Assembly (NCBI GenBank): GCA_038210375.1
Contig: JBBQWT010000006.1
Location: 1 to 64,000 of the forward strand
Length of the DNA: 64,000 nucleotides
From: JBBQWT01 sp038210375
Lineage (GTDB): Bacteria > Acidobacteriota > Terriglobia > Terriglobales > Acidobacteriaceae
Reading direction: 5' to 3'
A program made the translations under genes and the position numbers. Shown here one piece after another: positions 27,714 through 37,358 of this stretch. Under the pieces are notes generated by a model. The model had not been told where the DNA came from. It saw only the letters and a list, made by a program, of their open reading frames with translations, and searched no databases. Within the stretch, counting starts at the first letter, position 1; each line of letters opens with the position of its first letter.

Positions 27714-30407
27714 TTACGGATTTTGCGGGGCGCCGGTTCCATCCTTGTGATGTGCGTTGAATAATTGGGAGAGAGCCAGCATCCGCAAATCCAGTCCCAG
27801 GAAGTTGTTGTAGCTTACCACCTCAATCTGGTCAGGCCCGCCGTAGGCGCACACCACGCTGGGCTTGGAATCAGAAGCCAGGGATTGCAGCATCTGCATC
27901 TGCTGCACGTTCAGCGCCGCGGCCAGCGGGGCCAGCGCGGGCGCGATGTTCTGGTAGACGATGCCGGAAAAATTGGCATGCTGGTCGATGGGAAGCAAGG
28001 CGCGGAAGTTCGCGGAGCGCGCCAAAGTAGTGCCTTGGGAATGGATGCGCAGGGCATTCATCAACAGCGCGCGAGACGGGGTCACGATGAGATAACCCTC
28101 GGTGAAGGTATAGTCCATTTCGTGCGGAACTCCCTTGCGATCGGTGCTGCGCAGCACGTGATACACCTGCGCATCGACCTGTTCCTGTTCGAGATGGGCT
28201 TCGGATTCGCCTTTGGCGGAGGCAACCTGGTTGTGGTAGCGCACCATTGTCTCCAGGGAATTCTGCAGCCGCGCCGGGTCATAGACCTCGGCCACGATCT
28301 TCCATGAAGGCGCCGGCAGCATGGGGCCATCGAGCGCGAAGCTTACATCCCCACCCAGGGTGGCGGCAATATCGTCGCGCAGATGAAGGTTGAGCTTCTC
28401 TTCAGTTTCTGATAAATGCGCCTGCGCGCGCGGATCGCTGCTGAGCGCCATGCTCCGCAGATCGTCGAACATCAGCGCCGGGTTCTTGAGCGCGAACGCG
28501 GCCGCCAGGGTGGCGCTGTCAGACACAAATTCCAGCGACTTCATGGGCGCGGGCGCCGCCAGCCATGAGGCGATACCGTGGCGCTCGCCATTGAAGGCCA
28601 GGGTGGCGCTGTGCTCCGGCTTTCCCGAAACTTCACGGCGCTCCACCAGCAGGTATTTCACGTCGCCGAATCCGGATTCTTGCAGCTGCATTTGCTTTCG
28701 CGCCCGGTGGCCGGAATGCAAAGAAGCCTGGCGGGCGGCAATGGTTTCGATGTCCGCCGCGACCAGCAAACTGACACCATGGCCGTAGGATTCCAGAACC
28801 CGCTTGCCGAAACTGGTGTCTTGAAATCCGCCGGCATTGTTTTCGGCGGTAAAGTTGGAATTCATGCGGCGCAGCGAATTCAGATCGAAGGCAAACATGA
28901 GGTAGTCGGGACGCACCAGCACCAGCATTTCGTCGTGCGGAATACCGGCAGCATCGGCGCCGGCGAGGGTCTCGGGAGTGAAGGTAGCGATTCCCGCTCC
29001 TTTGGCTCCGGCTGCGTGCAAGCTGGCACCCTGGGTCTGCATGAATTCGCCGATGCCGGCACGGCCAGGCTGGGCAATCACCACCGGGTGGCCATGGCCG
29101 TCGCCGTCCAGCGAAGCGGTAAACACGATCTCATCGCCCAGGTACTGGCTCAGGTCGCGCATTTTCTGAATCAACTCTTCCGGCTTGGGCCCGTTGCCAC
29201 CATGGGCGCGCTGCCACCATTGCTGCAGCACTTCGCTGTTGCGCATCTGGTCCTGAAAAATCTGCCATGCCTGGCCCAGGGCTTCGCCGTAGTTGGGAAT
29301 GCTGGCATAGACCACGGTGCCGGCCGGCAAATGCGGCAGGATGGCGCTGCTGTAATGCATTTTTGGCGAAGGGATAGCTTCAAACTGCTGCTGCAGTTTG
29401 GAGAATTCGGCGAGCAGCGCGAGGTGCTGGTTGAGATTGCGGCTCCAGGCGATCTCCTGCGCGATGGGAACGTTGGTCAGGTTGGGGCTGCTGCCATATT
29501 CATCCCCGGAATGAAGTACGGCCTCGTTGCCGTTCTGGGCGACGCGCACTTCGCCTTCCATGACCGCGACCCGCGAGCCTTTGGTGGCGCTATTCACCGA
29601 AAACACGGTGCCGGTCACAGAGACGCGGCAGTCGAGGGAATCCACGTAGAGATGTCCGGTGCGCCGCTTGGCGGCCTGCACGATGATGTTGCCCTGGTCG
29701 AGCGCGACCACGGTGCGGTTGCGCCCGGCAGATACCGCGAAGCCGGCCAGCTCGTTCATCTCCACCACGGAACCGTCAAAGAGGCGGATAAAAGCATGCG
29801 ATCGCGACGCCGTGCGCACATGCTCGCCTTCGGCGAGCTGATCGCCGGCGCGCGCGATTCGTTCGCCATCGGCGGAGATGCGATAGAGAACGCCCTCGAC
29901 CGATTGCACCGTGGCGCGAGGCCCGCTGGGCGCGGCGTACAGCCGGTTATAGGCAAGCAGTGACCCGAAGCCGACGGCCACCAGGACCGCGGCGGCCTTG
30001 GCAAAGCGCAGGAAGCGCGGCTGAGCGTAAGTCTTGGACGACATGGAGATCCGGCTGGGTGCGGCCCAGCTTTCCGGGGACGTGGCCGGCGCTGTCCACG
30101 CCGCCGCAGCGTCTTCGGCGGCGGATTGGGCCTGGTACTTCTGGCGGCAATGAACGCATGCCTGCAGATGGTCCTGCATGAGCCAGGCGCGCGCCGGGGG
30201 AAGGCTGGCGCTACGGTAGGCGGGCAGCAGTGCCTCGAAATCCGCGCATCCGCGATGTTTTTCGATCAAGGGCATGGCGGGCTCGGTCGACAGCCGCGCC
30301 CATACGCGCGATGAGGCGGCTTCAAGGGAAACGGCATCAACCGGCTGGTTGCGAATATCGTCGATGGCCTTCTGGATTTCGTCAGCACTGCGCTTCTTAT
30401 CAGTCAT
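27714..30407 (-). CDS. Large membrane protein with zinc-finger anti-sigma-like head, FecR domain and long periplasmic region
   Basis: The start taken is the ATG at 30407 ([10 protein letters not shown]), with AGAGGAC upstream and 13 bp from the sigma factor stop; an in-frame start at 30458 would overlap that gene. The 897-residue protein has a cytoplasmic zf-HC2/ZAS-like motif (H80-x3-C84-x2-C87 in HLQACVHC), one transmembrane helix (~135-155, [20 protein letters not shown]) and a FecR domain (~166-313, [20 protein letters not shown], then [20 protein letters not shown]). About 580 further periplasmic residues of unknown fold follow, including [20 protein letters not shown]. It probably acts as an anti-sigma/signal receptor for the sigma factor encoded just upstream. 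The ABC exporters downstream are likely targets or partners. Confidence 0.8.
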   Translation of the reverse strand: MTDKKRSADEIQKAIDDIRNQPVDAVSLEAASSRVWARLSTEPAMPLIEKHRGCADFEALLPAYRSASLPPARAWLMQDHLQACVHCRQKYQAQSAAEDAAAAWTAPATSPESWAAPSRISMSSKTYAQPRFLRFAKAAAVLVAVGFGSLLAYNRLYAAPSGPRATVQSVEGVLYRISADGERIARAGDQLAEGEHVRTASRSHAFIRLFDGSVVEMNELAGFAVSAGRNRTVVALDQGNIIVQAAKRRTGHLYVDSLDCRVSVTGTVFSVNSATKGSRVAVMEGEVRVAQNGNEAVLHSGDEYGSSPNLTNVPIAQEIAWSRNLNQHLALLAEFSKLQQQFEAIPSPKMHYSSAILPHLPAGTVVYASIPNYGEALGQAWQIFQDQMRNSEVLQQWWQRAHGGNGPKPEELIQKMRDLSQYLGDEIVFTASLDGDGHGHPVVIAQPGRAGIGEFMQTQGASLHAAGAKGAGIATFTPETLAGADAAGIPHDEMLVLVRPDYLMFAFDLNSLRRMNSNFTAENNAGGFQDTSFGKRVLESYGHGVSLLVAADIETIAARQASLHSGHRARKQMQLQESGFGDVKYLLVERREVSGKPEHSATLAFNGERHGIASWLAAPAPMKSLEFVSDSATLAAAFALKNPALMFDDLRSMALSSDPRAQAHLSETEEKLNLHLRDDIAATLGGDVSFALDGPMLPAPSWKIVAEVYDPARLQNSLETMVRYHNQVASAKGESEAHLEQEQVDAQVYHVLRSTDRKGVPHEMDYTFTEGYLIVTPSRALLMNALRIHSQGTTLARSANFRALLPIDQHANFSGIVYQNIAPALAPLAAALNVQQMQMLQSLASDSKPSVVCAYGGPDQIEVVSYNNFLGLDLRMLALSQLFNAHHKDGTGAPQNP

Positions 30408-30420
30408 GATTTCTGTCCTC

Positions 30421-30981
30421 TTATTTCCTGGTGGTGTGAATGCGATAGTCGGTTTCAAGCTTGCGGCGAGTGCGATATAGAGTGACCGCCACCACGGCTT
30501 GCGAAGTCTTCATCAATTTCGCGATCTCAGGGTTAGCCAGGCCTTCGAGATATCGCAGGGCGAACATTTCCGCGCTCCGCGGATGCAGCCGCGCCAAAGC
30601 CAGGCGCAGCCAGGCGCCGGCTTCATTCGACATGCGAGTGCGGTCCGGCGAAGGCGCAGTGGAGGCGGGCTCGGCTACATCCGCCAGCGCCACGTTGCGA
30701 TTTTCCTGACGCACGCGGATCGTATCCAGCGCGCCGTTGATGGCCGAGCGGTAGAGATACCCCCCCAGGTTGGCAGGCGCAGCTTCAGGCTCAGAGTCGG
30801 TCTGGCTGGAAGAGCGCCGCACCAGGCGCAGGAAGACAGTTTGCAGAACGTCTTCGGCGTCGCTCCAGTTGCCGGTAATGCGATAGGCGGCGCGCAGGAC
30901 GGTCGCATAATGCTCGCGATACACCTTCTCGATGGCTATGGCGTCGTGCGAAATCTCAGGCTCCGGCAGAGTGGCAATCAC
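30421..30981 (-). CDS. RNA polymerase ECF-type sigma-70 factor
   Basis: The 186-residue sigma factor has region 2 in EKVYREHYATVLRAAYRITG and NWSDAEDVLQTVFLRLVR. Region 4 is in LARLHPRSAEMFALRYLEGL and ANPEIAKLMKTSQAVVAVTL, a helix-turn-helix that would bind the -35 element. Start is GTG at 30981 with AAAGGA nearby. It heads a unit in which the next gene encodes a zinc-finger/FecR membrane protein likely to be its anti-sigma factor, followed by two ABC exporter pairs. It may be autoregulated, as ECF factors usually are, but no ECF-type promoter was recognised by eye. Confidence 0.92.
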   Translation of the reverse strand: MIATLPEPEISHDAIAIEKVYREHYATVLRAAYRITGNWSDAEDVLQTVFLRLVRRSSSQTDSEPEAAPANLGGYLYRSAINGALDTIRVRQENRNVALADVAEPASTAPSPDRTRMSNEAGAWLRLALARLHPRSAEMFALRYLEGLANPEIAKLMKTSQAVVAVTLYRTRRKLETDYRIHTTRK

Positions 30982-31182
30982 GCAGTTTCCTTTCGTCTCT
31001 GTAGGGAAGACGCGGAGAAATTGCGTTTATTAACAAAGGATACGAAATAATCGGGTGGGGCGAGGGTCTTTGTGGGTAAGGGGGAATTTTGGGAGGGGGT
31101 TTAGTAGTGTGCCGGTTTCAGGAGGGGTGAAGTTTTCAGTGGCGGACATTTCGTGCCCGCGACGAAAACTCTTTCATCAGTT

Positions 31183-31230
31183 GTCATTCTGACGATCCCC
31201 GGCTTCATCGGGGTAAGGAAAAACCCTACT
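31183..31230. repeat. Dispersed repeat family A, copy 4 (single end only)
   Basis: GTCATTCTGACGATCCCCGG, then CTTCATCGGGGTAAGGAAAA and ACCCTACTG, matches one arm of the complete copies with a few substitutions. No opposing end is found within 100 bp. It lies in the 297-bp gap between the sigma factor gene and the secreted protein gene. Nothing else is recognised there except space for the sigma operon promoter. Confidence 0.8.
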
Positions 31231-31278
31231 GTGCCCGCAAGGTTGGGTGATTAGGCTCGGGAACCGCCTTGGGGAAAC

Positions 31279-32052
31279 CTACTCCATATGACTCATATTG
31301 GAGTGCTGCTTTTCCATCGACCACACCTTATCCGGGCTCGACTCGTTGGGATACATGTGGACCATCCAGTTGAAGATTATGGGCATGAACTTTCCGCCCG
31401 CGGCTTCACATTCCTTCTGGTTGCTGATGGAGCCTCCGAGGCCGAATCTGGAGTGTTTGCCCAATTGCTCGGCGCGCTGATCGGCCGGGGGCTGGCACAG
31501 ATTCACGTGCTCATGCCACTGCGCTACCGACAGAGGCACGCGCTGGTCGAGCTCGTCTTCGGTCATGTTCTTGGGCGCGGTGAACATCAGGCCGGTCAGC
31601 TTGTAGCCGCTGCCGTCCACGTCGTACAGCAAAGAGGTGGGATGCGCGGGGTTGAACGCGAACTGATTTTCCATCGCGTACAGGTAGTTGGTGAAATGCT
31701 TGTGCTGCAGCGGCAGGTTGGGCATGAATATCTTGTAACCGTCATTGAGGGCGGCGTGATAGTCCTTATATTTTTCCATGGTGGCGCGTGCGGCTTCGAC
31801 CAGCGCCTTAGCGCGGTCCGCGTCTCCGGGCTTGGCGGGACGAAGCGCGGTCATCTTCATGTGCGGGCCCATATCGAAATCGCCCTTGCCCATGTGGTCG
31901 CCCATCTCCATCTTGTCGTGGGACATCGCGCCCATGGCCTGCTTCATTTCAGGCTTGTTGTCGCCGGCGCCCAGGGGAGCGTTTGGCGGCGGTTGCGCCG
32001 CAGCGAACAGGACAGAGGTCAGTACCAGGGCAAGAATGTTGGTTGTTTTCAT
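31279..32052 (-). CDS. Secreted Met/His-rich conserved protein of unknown function
   Basis: The start is the ATG at 32052 with AGGAG 6 nt upstream; it gives a signal peptide (MKTTNILALVLTSVLFAAAQ). The mature ~237-residue protein begins with a Met/His/Asp-rich segment (EMKQAMGAMSHDKMEMGDHM, GPHMKMTALRPAKPGDADRA) of the sort that binds copper or other soft metals. The remaining domain contains FMPNLPLQHKHFTNYLYAME, MFTAPKNMTEDELDQRVPLS, QWHEHVNLCQPPAD and FNWMVHMYPNESSPDKVW, conserved in looks but not assignable to a known enzyme. It is 100 bp upstream of protoporphyrinogen oxidase on the same strand but transcribed after it. A metal-handling role is speculation. Confidence 0.72.
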   Translation of the reverse strand: MKTTNILALVLTSVLFAAAQPPPNAPLGAGDNKPEMKQAMGAMSHDKMEMGDHMGKGDFDMGPHMKMTALRPAKPGDADRAKALVEAARATMEKYKDYHAALNDGYKIFMPNLPLQHKHFTNYLYAMENQFAFNPAHPTSLLYDVDGSGYKLTGLMFTAPKNMTEDELDQRVPLSVAQWHEHVNLCQPPADQRAEQLGKHSRFGLGGSISNQKECEAAGGKFMPIIFNWMVHMYPNESSPDKVWSMEKQHSNMSHME

Positions 32053-32152
32053 GGAAGTCTCCTGCGCTTTTCTAACCCAGGTTAACCGCGAAAGTTGCAA
32101 AGGCATCGTCGCAGGCGCCGCCAGCGATGGAGAAAAGTTATAAAGCAATCAC

Positions 32153-33616
32153 TTACGGAGAACGCTCTCCGATGATCTGTTGGGCCACTTCCGCACCCGA
32201 GCGCACGCAATCCGGCACCCCGATGCCCCGGTAAGCGTTGCCCGCCAGAAAAAGGCCGGGACTTTTGGCTGCGGCCGCCTGAATTTCGGCGATGCGCAGC
32301 AAATGGCCGACGTTATATTGGGCCATGGCGCGGGGCCAGCGATAAATCCGGCAGAATCTGGGAGCGGAGGTCAGGCCCAGTATCTGCCGCAGTTCCTTGC
32401 GCACGATGCTCTGGATCTCATCGTCGGAAAGTGAAATCGCGGCTTCATCCCCGGCGCCCCCCATGAAGACCCGCAGCAGAGCTGCGCCCGCAGGAGCGCG
32501 TCCGGCAAACTTGTTGTGCACCATGGTGCAGGCCAGCATGCGAAGGCCTTCGCTGCGCGGCGCCAGAAAGCCAAAGCCATCCGGCAGATTCCGCGCGACC
32601 TCTTCGTCGTAGGCCATCAGGATCAGCACCGACGAACCGTAGGGAATCTGGTTCAATGCCACAGCCAGCGCGGGACTTTCTGCCTCGATCAGGGTTGCCG
32701 ATACGTACGCCGGAACTGCCAGAGCCACCGAATCAAAAGGTTTGCCATTCCCTTCATGCGGCTGCGACCGCCGCACGTTCCAACCCGAGGTATCGCGAGT
32801 AACCGCCTCAACCTTCGCGTTGAGATGCACGCATTGGGGGTCAATTCCGCTCGACACCGCATCGACCAACTGCTGCATCCCTTTCTTGAAGGAGGTAAAT
32901 ATGCTGGGGCTGGGGGCGGAGGTTGCGGCCGATGCAGCAGCAGCCTTGGCGGCTAGCTGCGCGCGTACACCGCGGATGAGGCTGCCGTGCTGCGCCTCCA
33001 TCTCCACGAAGCCGGGCAGCACCGCGCGGGCGCTGAGCTGCGATGCTTCCCCGCCATAGACTCCGGCTAGCAGCGGGTTGGCGACGCGATCGACCATCTG
33101 CTGGCCGAAGTGGCGGGATACCAGGCTGGCTGCCGATTCGTCGGCCGCGCTCTCGCCCATCCCGCCATCATTTAGCTTTTTTGGTGAAGCTTGCGGCCGG
33201 GACCACAATGCTTCACGGGCAATCTGCGCCCGGGTGGCCCACGAAAACAACGGCGACATCAGCGCGGGCAGCATCTTCGACGGCACCATGAAATGCAGGC
33301 CGGCCGGCATGGGAACCAGTTTACCATGCAGCACGATGTGAACTTTTCGGGCGTGATCGAGCGAGGGAATGATCTGATCGCCCAGCCCGGCGTCGCGCGC
33401 CAGTTGCGCCGCCCAGGGCTTAACAGTCAGGAACGAATCGGGGCCCGCCTCCAGCAGGAATCCATCGACTTCTTCGGTTTGCAGCACCCCGCCGAGCCGC
33501 GCGCTGCGCTCGTACAACACGTATTCCAGAGCCGCGCCTTGTTCGCGGGCGCGCTGTAAGTAAAACGCCGCGGAGAGACCCGCGATTCCGCCTCCGATGA
33601 TGGCAATGCGCTTCAT
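32153..33616 (-). CDS. hemY: Protoporphyrinogen oxidase (oxygen-dependent, HemY/HemG type)
   Basis: This FAD enzyme converts protoporphyrinogen IX to protoporphyrin IX (or coproporphyrinogen to coproporphyrin in some bacteria) in haem synthesis. The start at 33616 gives MKRIAIIGGGIAGLSAAFYL, the dinucleotide-binding motif at the very N-terminus; an in-frame ATG 27 bp upstream is the alternative. Other signatures are YERSARLGGVLQTEEVDGFL, LLEAGPDSFLTVKPWA, TSFKKGMQQLVDAVSSGI and the C-terminal LFLAGNAYRGIGVPDCVRSG. The length of 487 is typical. Downstream is a Met/His-rich secreted protein; upstream, divergently, panB. Confidence 0.93.
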   Translation of the reverse strand: MKRIAIIGGGIAGLSAAFYLQRAREQGAALEYVLYERSARLGGVLQTEEVDGFLLEAGPDSFLTVKPWAAQLARDAGLGDQIIPSLDHARKVHIVLHGKLVPMPAGLHFMVPSKMLPALMSPLFSWATRAQIAREALWSRPQASPKKLNDGGMGESAADESAASLVSRHFGQQMVDRVANPLLAGVYGGEASQLSARAVLPGFVEMEAQHGSLIRGVRAQLAAKAAAASAATSAPSPSIFTSFKKGMQQLVDAVSSGIDPQCVHLNAKVEAVTRDTSGWNVRRSQPHEGNGKPFDSVALAVPAYVSATLIEAESPALAVALNQIPYGSSVLILMAYDEEVARNLPDGFGFLAPRSEGLRMLACTMVHNKFAGRAPAGAALLRVFMGGAGDEAAISLSDDEIQSIVRKELRQILGLTSAPRFCRIYRWPRAMAQYNVGHLLRIAEIQAAAAKSPGLFLAGNAYRGIGVPDCVRSGAEVAQQIIGERSP

Positions 33617-33787
33617 AAAGTTTGAGGACCGCGGCAACCCCATACCGCTGCTGGTTCAAGAGTACCAACCTCGCTGTTCATACGTCTTCACTTTATAACG
33701 CGGGACGCTTTCATTCGGCGCGCGCTGGGGGCTACAATACCCAGTGACAGGCGGTATCCGCGGTGCGGAACTGCACTGGAGGTAATC

Positions 33788-34762
33788 ATGAGCGTCACCG
33801 GCCCCCGCGAGCCCGCGGGTAATTCTGCCTTCGCGGCGAACCCGCCGCATCCATCCTCACCATCGTCTTCTCCGGCCGCCCCCGCCAAGGTCACGGTGCG
33901 CGACATTCATGCTCGCAAGCGCCACCATTCATCCAGCTATACCGCCGGCGAGTTCAAGCCCATCACCTGTCTTACCGCATACGACTATCCAACTTCGCGG
34001 CTGGTGGATGAGGCGGGCATCGACATGGTGCTGGTGGGCGATTCCCTCGCCATGGTGGTGCTGGGATACGAAAACACCCTGCCGGTAACGATTGAAGAAA
34101 TGCTGCACCACACCCGGGCGGTGCGGCGCGCGGTGCGGCGGGCGCTGGTGATCGCCGATATGCCCTATGGCTCCTATCAACTGGATGACACGGAGGGCGT
34201 GAGAAATGCCGCGCGTTTCATAAAAGATGCGGGCGCGGAAGCGGTGAAGATCGAAGGTGGCGCGAGGCGCGCCGACCTGGTGCGGCGACTGGGCGACGCT
34301 GAAATTCCGGTGATGGGACACATCGGGCTGACGCCGCAATCGGTGCATCCCATGGGCGGCTACAAGGTGCAGGGCAAAAACCTCGATGGCGCCGAACAAT
34401 TGATGCGTGACGCGGTGGCGCTCGACCGCGCCGGGGTATTTTCCCTGGTGCTCGAAGGCATTCCCGCCGAAGTGGCGGCCATGATCAGCGCGGAGATTTC
34501 CGCGCCCACCATCGGCATCGGCGCGGGCCCGGATTGTGACGGGCAGGTGCTGGTGCTGCATGACATCCTGAACCTGAGTTTCCGCGCGCCCGCCAAATTT
34601 GTGCGGCGCTACGGAGACGCCGCCGCGCTGATTCGCGAAGCCGCCGAAAATTTCAAGCGCGACGTCGAATCTGGAAGCTATCCTTCGCCCGCGGAGTCGT
34701 ACCATCTGCCGCCCGCGCTGCAAGCCACGATGGAGATGATTGCGCAGCGGCGGCGCGGATAA
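33788..34762 (+). CDS. panB: 3-methyl-2-oxobutanoate hydroxymethyltransferase
   Basis: PanB adds a hydroxymethyl group from 5,10-methylene-THF to ketoisovalerate, giving ketopantoate for pantothenate and CoA. Visible are the CLTAYDYPTSRLVDEAGIDM and LVGDSLAMVVLGYENTLPVT motifs, DMPYGSYQ, AVKIEGGARRADLV, MGHIGLTPQSVHPMGGYKVQ and GIGAGPDCDGQVLVLHDILN. The 324-residue length exceeds the family's ~265, mostly through a 40-residue Pro/Ser/Ala N-terminal extension. The start is nonetheless backed by a strong GGAGGT ribosome-binding site 5 nt before the ATG. panC follows 51 bp downstream. Confidence 0.96.
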   Translation: MSVTGPREPAGNSAFAANPPHPSSPSSSPAAPAKVTVRDIHARKRHHSSSYTAGEFKPITCLTAYDYPTSRLVDEAGIDMVLVGDSLAMVVLGYENTLPVTIEEMLHHTRAVRRAVRRALVIADMPYGSYQLDDTEGVRNAARFIKDAGAEAVKIEGGARRADLVRRLGDAEIPVMGHIGLTPQSVHPMGGYKVQGKNLDGAEQLMRDAVALDRAGVFSLVLEGIPAEVAAMISAEISAPTIGIGAGPDCDGQVLVLHDILNLSFRAPAKFVRRYGDAAALIREAAENFKRDVESGSYPSPAESYHLPPALQATMEMIAQRRRG

Positions 34763-34813
34763 AGCGGGACTATTTGCGTTGCGCCGGGTCCAATCGCCGC
34801 ACCTCCCTTCCTC

Positions 34814-35662
34814 ATGAAAACGATCACTTCCATCGCTGGAATGCGGGCTGCGTGCCGCGAATTACGGGGCCAATCCGGCTCGCGGCTGGGCTTCGTACCC
34901 ACCATGGGCGCTTTGCACAATGGGCACCTTTCGCTGGTGCGTATGGCCCGCGAACAATGTGATCATGTGGCGGTTTCCATCTTCGTGAACCCCCGTCAGT
35001 TTGGGCCGAACGAAGACCTCGATGCCTACCCCCGCACTCCGGAGCGTGACGCTGATATGCTTCGTGACAGCGGCGTTGACCTGCTGTTCCTTCCCGGCGC
35101 CGGCGAGATGTATCATCCGGATTTTTCCACGACGGTCACGGTCGAGGGTCTGAGCGGACGTCTTTGCGGCGCTTCCCGGCCGGGTCACTTCAGCGGGGTC
35201 ACTACCGTCGTCGCCAAGCTGCTCAATATCGTGCAGCCCGATCAGGCCTTTTTCGGACAAAAAGATGCGGCCCAGGCGGCGATCATCCGCAAGATGGCCG
35301 CTGACCTCAGCTTTCCCGTCAAAATCACTCTGGGAGCGATCGTGCGCGAGCCCGATGGCCTGGCCATGAGCTCGCGCAATGCTTACCTCAACCCGGAACA
35401 GCATGAGCAGGCCCGAATTTTGTCGCGCTGCCTGCGGGAAGTGGAGCTGCTGGTGGCCGCGGGAGTCGCCGACAGCACTTGCCTGGTCGACGCCGCGCGC
35501 GCGACCCTGGCGCTGGCGCGCGGAGTGCAGGTGGAATATGTCGCCATTGTCGATCCGGATACGCTGCTTCCGGTGGAGGACGTCAGCCAGACGGCGCTGG
35601 TGGCCGTGGCTGCCCGGGTGGGAACCACCCGGCTGATCGATAATTTACTGGTAAAAAGCTAG
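34814..35662 (+). CDS. panC: Pantothenate synthetase
   Basis: PanC ligates pantoate and beta-alanine using ATP. The 282-residue protein shows FVPTMGALHNGHLSLVRMAR with the HIGH-like nucleotide-binding motif, FVNPRQFGPNEDLDAYPRTP, LCGASRPGHFSGVTTVVAKL, FFGQKDAAQAAIIRKMAADL and the KMSKS-like AMSSRNAYL. It is in tandem with panB, suggesting one operon. No panD for beta-alanine supply lies in the window. No clear ribosome-binding site precedes the ATG. Confidence 0.97.
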   Translation: MKTITSIAGMRAACRELRGQSGSRLGFVPTMGALHNGHLSLVRMAREQCDHVAVSIFVNPRQFGPNEDLDAYPRTPERDADMLRDSGVDLLFLPGAGEMYHPDFSTTVTVEGLSGRLCGASRPGHFSGVTTVVAKLLNIVQPDQAFFGQKDAAQAAIIRKMAADLSFPVKITLGAIVREPDGLAMSSRNAYLNPEQHEQARILSRCLREVELLVAAGVADSTCLVDAARATLALARGVQVEYVAIVDPDTLLPVEDVSQTALVAVAARVGTTRLIDNLLVKS

Positions 35663-35718
35663 CCTTGTAGAGGCGCGATTGGGCTTGTAAACTACCAAAG
35701 GTATCAGGCTGAACTCCT

Positions 35719-37290
35719 ATGTCAATTCATTCGTCCAACTCCGGCGCCGTCCGGTTTGTAACCCCTTTTCTTCTTATCTTCGCGTTGTCCATCTTTCTGC
35801 TCTCCTGCTCCAGCAGTTTCAAGGAACCCGGTCCCGCGCCCGCGCCGGGAGCCAATGATAGTTCCGCCGAACTCACCGCGGCTGAAGTGCAGACGGTTGT
35901 GCAAAAGGCCGCCGAGTCCGTGGATACCCCGATCTCCATCGCGGTCACCAACCGAGCGGGCGTGATTCTCGCCGTCTATAACAAACCGGGCGTGCCGCTG
36001 ACCTCCCTGGGAAATTTCAGGCAGCCGGTGAATACCAACGAGCTGGCCATAGGACTGGCGCGCACCGGCTCGTTTTTCAGCAACGACCAGGCGCCTCTTT
36101 CTTCGCGCACGGTGCGCTTCATCAGCGGAATCCATTTCCCCCCGGGCGTGATGTTCACCGGCAACGCCGACTTGTATGGAATTGAGAATACCAACCGCGG
36201 GTGTCCGTTCAACGTAACTTATCTTCCCGGCAAGGCCCTGCCACCAGCGCGGTCGTTCGACGGCTTCAACGTGGGGACGGGGGTCGTCACCGGCAAAGCC
36301 GATATTTTCGATTCCGACCCCAACGCCGTGATCTCCAGCGGAGTCCCGCTGTTCAAGAACGGCAAACTGGCCGGCGGCATCGGCGTGGCCGGCGGCACTG
36401 ATCCCATCAACGAGTTTGCCGCATTTTCCGGCGTGGTCGGCGCCGGCTTCGGGCCCAGCCCCGCGGCCCCGGGAGTGGTCATCGTAGGCGGCATCGCGCT
36501 GCCCTTCGTTAATCAAACCACCCGTCCCGCGGGCGTCGGCGCTGGCAATTTCGCCGCCGCCAACTTCGTAAGTGGACCGATTCCCAGCCCCGGCCCGGCT
36601 CCGGATGGCGACTTGATCGCGCGCACCGCCGGCGCCGGTGGCCTCACGGTTGCTGAAGTAAGCAAGATCGTGGACGGTGTGATCGCGATCGCCAACAACG
36701 AGCGCGCGGTGATTCGCCTGCCCGACGGCTCCCGTGCCCGGTTTGTGATCGCCGTCGCCGATACCGACGGGCATTTACTGGCGCTCAACCGCATGCCCGA
36801 CGCCACCATCTTCAGCGTCGATGTCGCCGTAGCCAAAGCGCGCAACATGATTTATTTCGCCAGCCCGGCGGTGAACCCCATTGACCTGCCGGGAGTGCCT
36901 CCGGGCACCGCGGTCACCAACCGCACCATTTCTTTTGGCTCCATGCCGCTGTTCCCCCCGGGAATCGACGGCAGCAACCCGGGACCATTCTTCGAGCTGT
37001 TCAAATTTGACCTGGCCAACCCCTGCACCAACGGCCACCAACCCAAGAACCCCTTCCAGAATGGGATAGTCTTCTTCCCCGGCAGTCTGCCGCTTTATAA
37101 AAATGGTGTTCTGGTGGGCGGTTTGGGGGTCAGCGGCGACGGCGTCGATCAGGATGATTTCGCCACCGCCGGCGGAGGCGTGGGCTTCGAAGCTGATCCC
37201 GCGAAACGCGCGGACCAGATTCAGATTCATACGTCGACCGGGGATGTGCGGCTGCCTTACTTGAAGTTCCCGCGCAACCCTACCTTTTAG
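35719..37290 (+). CDS. Lipoprotein with two GlcG/HbpS-like (haem-degrading family) domains
   Basis: The N-terminus (FLLIFALSIFLLSCSSSF) is a lipoprotein signal with lipobox LLSC, so the protein is probably anchored facing the periplasm. The 523 residues contain two copies of the GlcG/HbpS fold (DUF336): one about 50-255 (TAAEVQTVVQKAAESVDTPI, DPNAVISSGVPLFKNGKLAG) and one about 310-510 (TVAEVSKIVDGVIAIANNER, GSLPLYKNGVLVGGLGVSGD). Both copies keep the closing LYKNG/LFKNG...GGIGV(A/S)G hairpin. Family members bind haem or corrinoid-like ligands or sit in operons of glycolate use; the function here is unknown. Each domain carries extra loops and the linker is Pro/Gly-rich. It stands alone between panC and a repeat-filled gap. 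Confidence 0.82.
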   Translation: MSIHSSNSGAVRFVTPFLLIFALSIFLLSCSSSFKEPGPAPAPGANDSSAELTAAEVQTVVQKAAESVDTPISIAVTNRAGVILAVYNKPGVPLTSLGNFRQPVNTNELAIGLARTGSFFSNDQAPLSSRTVRFISGIHFPPGVMFTGNADLYGIENTNRGCPFNVTYLPGKALPPARSFDGFNVGTGVVTGKADIFDSDPNAVISSGVPLFKNGKLAGGIGVAGGTDPINEFAAFSGVVGAGFGPSPAAPGVVIVGGIALPFVNQTTRPAGVGAGNFAAANFVSGPIPSPGPAPDGDLIARTAGAGGLTVAEVSKIVDGVIAIANNERAVIRLPDGSRARFVIAVADTDGHLLALNRMPDATIFSVDVAVAKARNMIYFASPAVNPIDLPGVPPGTAVTNRTISFGSMPLFPPGIDGSNPGPFFELFKFDLANPCTNGHQPKNPFQNGIVFFPGSLPLYKNGVLVGGLGVSGDGVDQDDFATAGGGVGFEADPAKRADQIQIHTSTGDVRLPYLKFPRNPTF

Positions 37291-37358
37291 GGCTGGCGAT
37301 TTCAGCCGCCTAGGCAAACAAATTCGTTAATGTTTGATCTGTGCGGGTTTGCCTTTCG

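Noticed and set aside
28578..29963. 461-codon plus-strand open frame
   Set aside because: It lies opposite the FecR-domain gene, whose translation has coherent domains; the plus frame has none.
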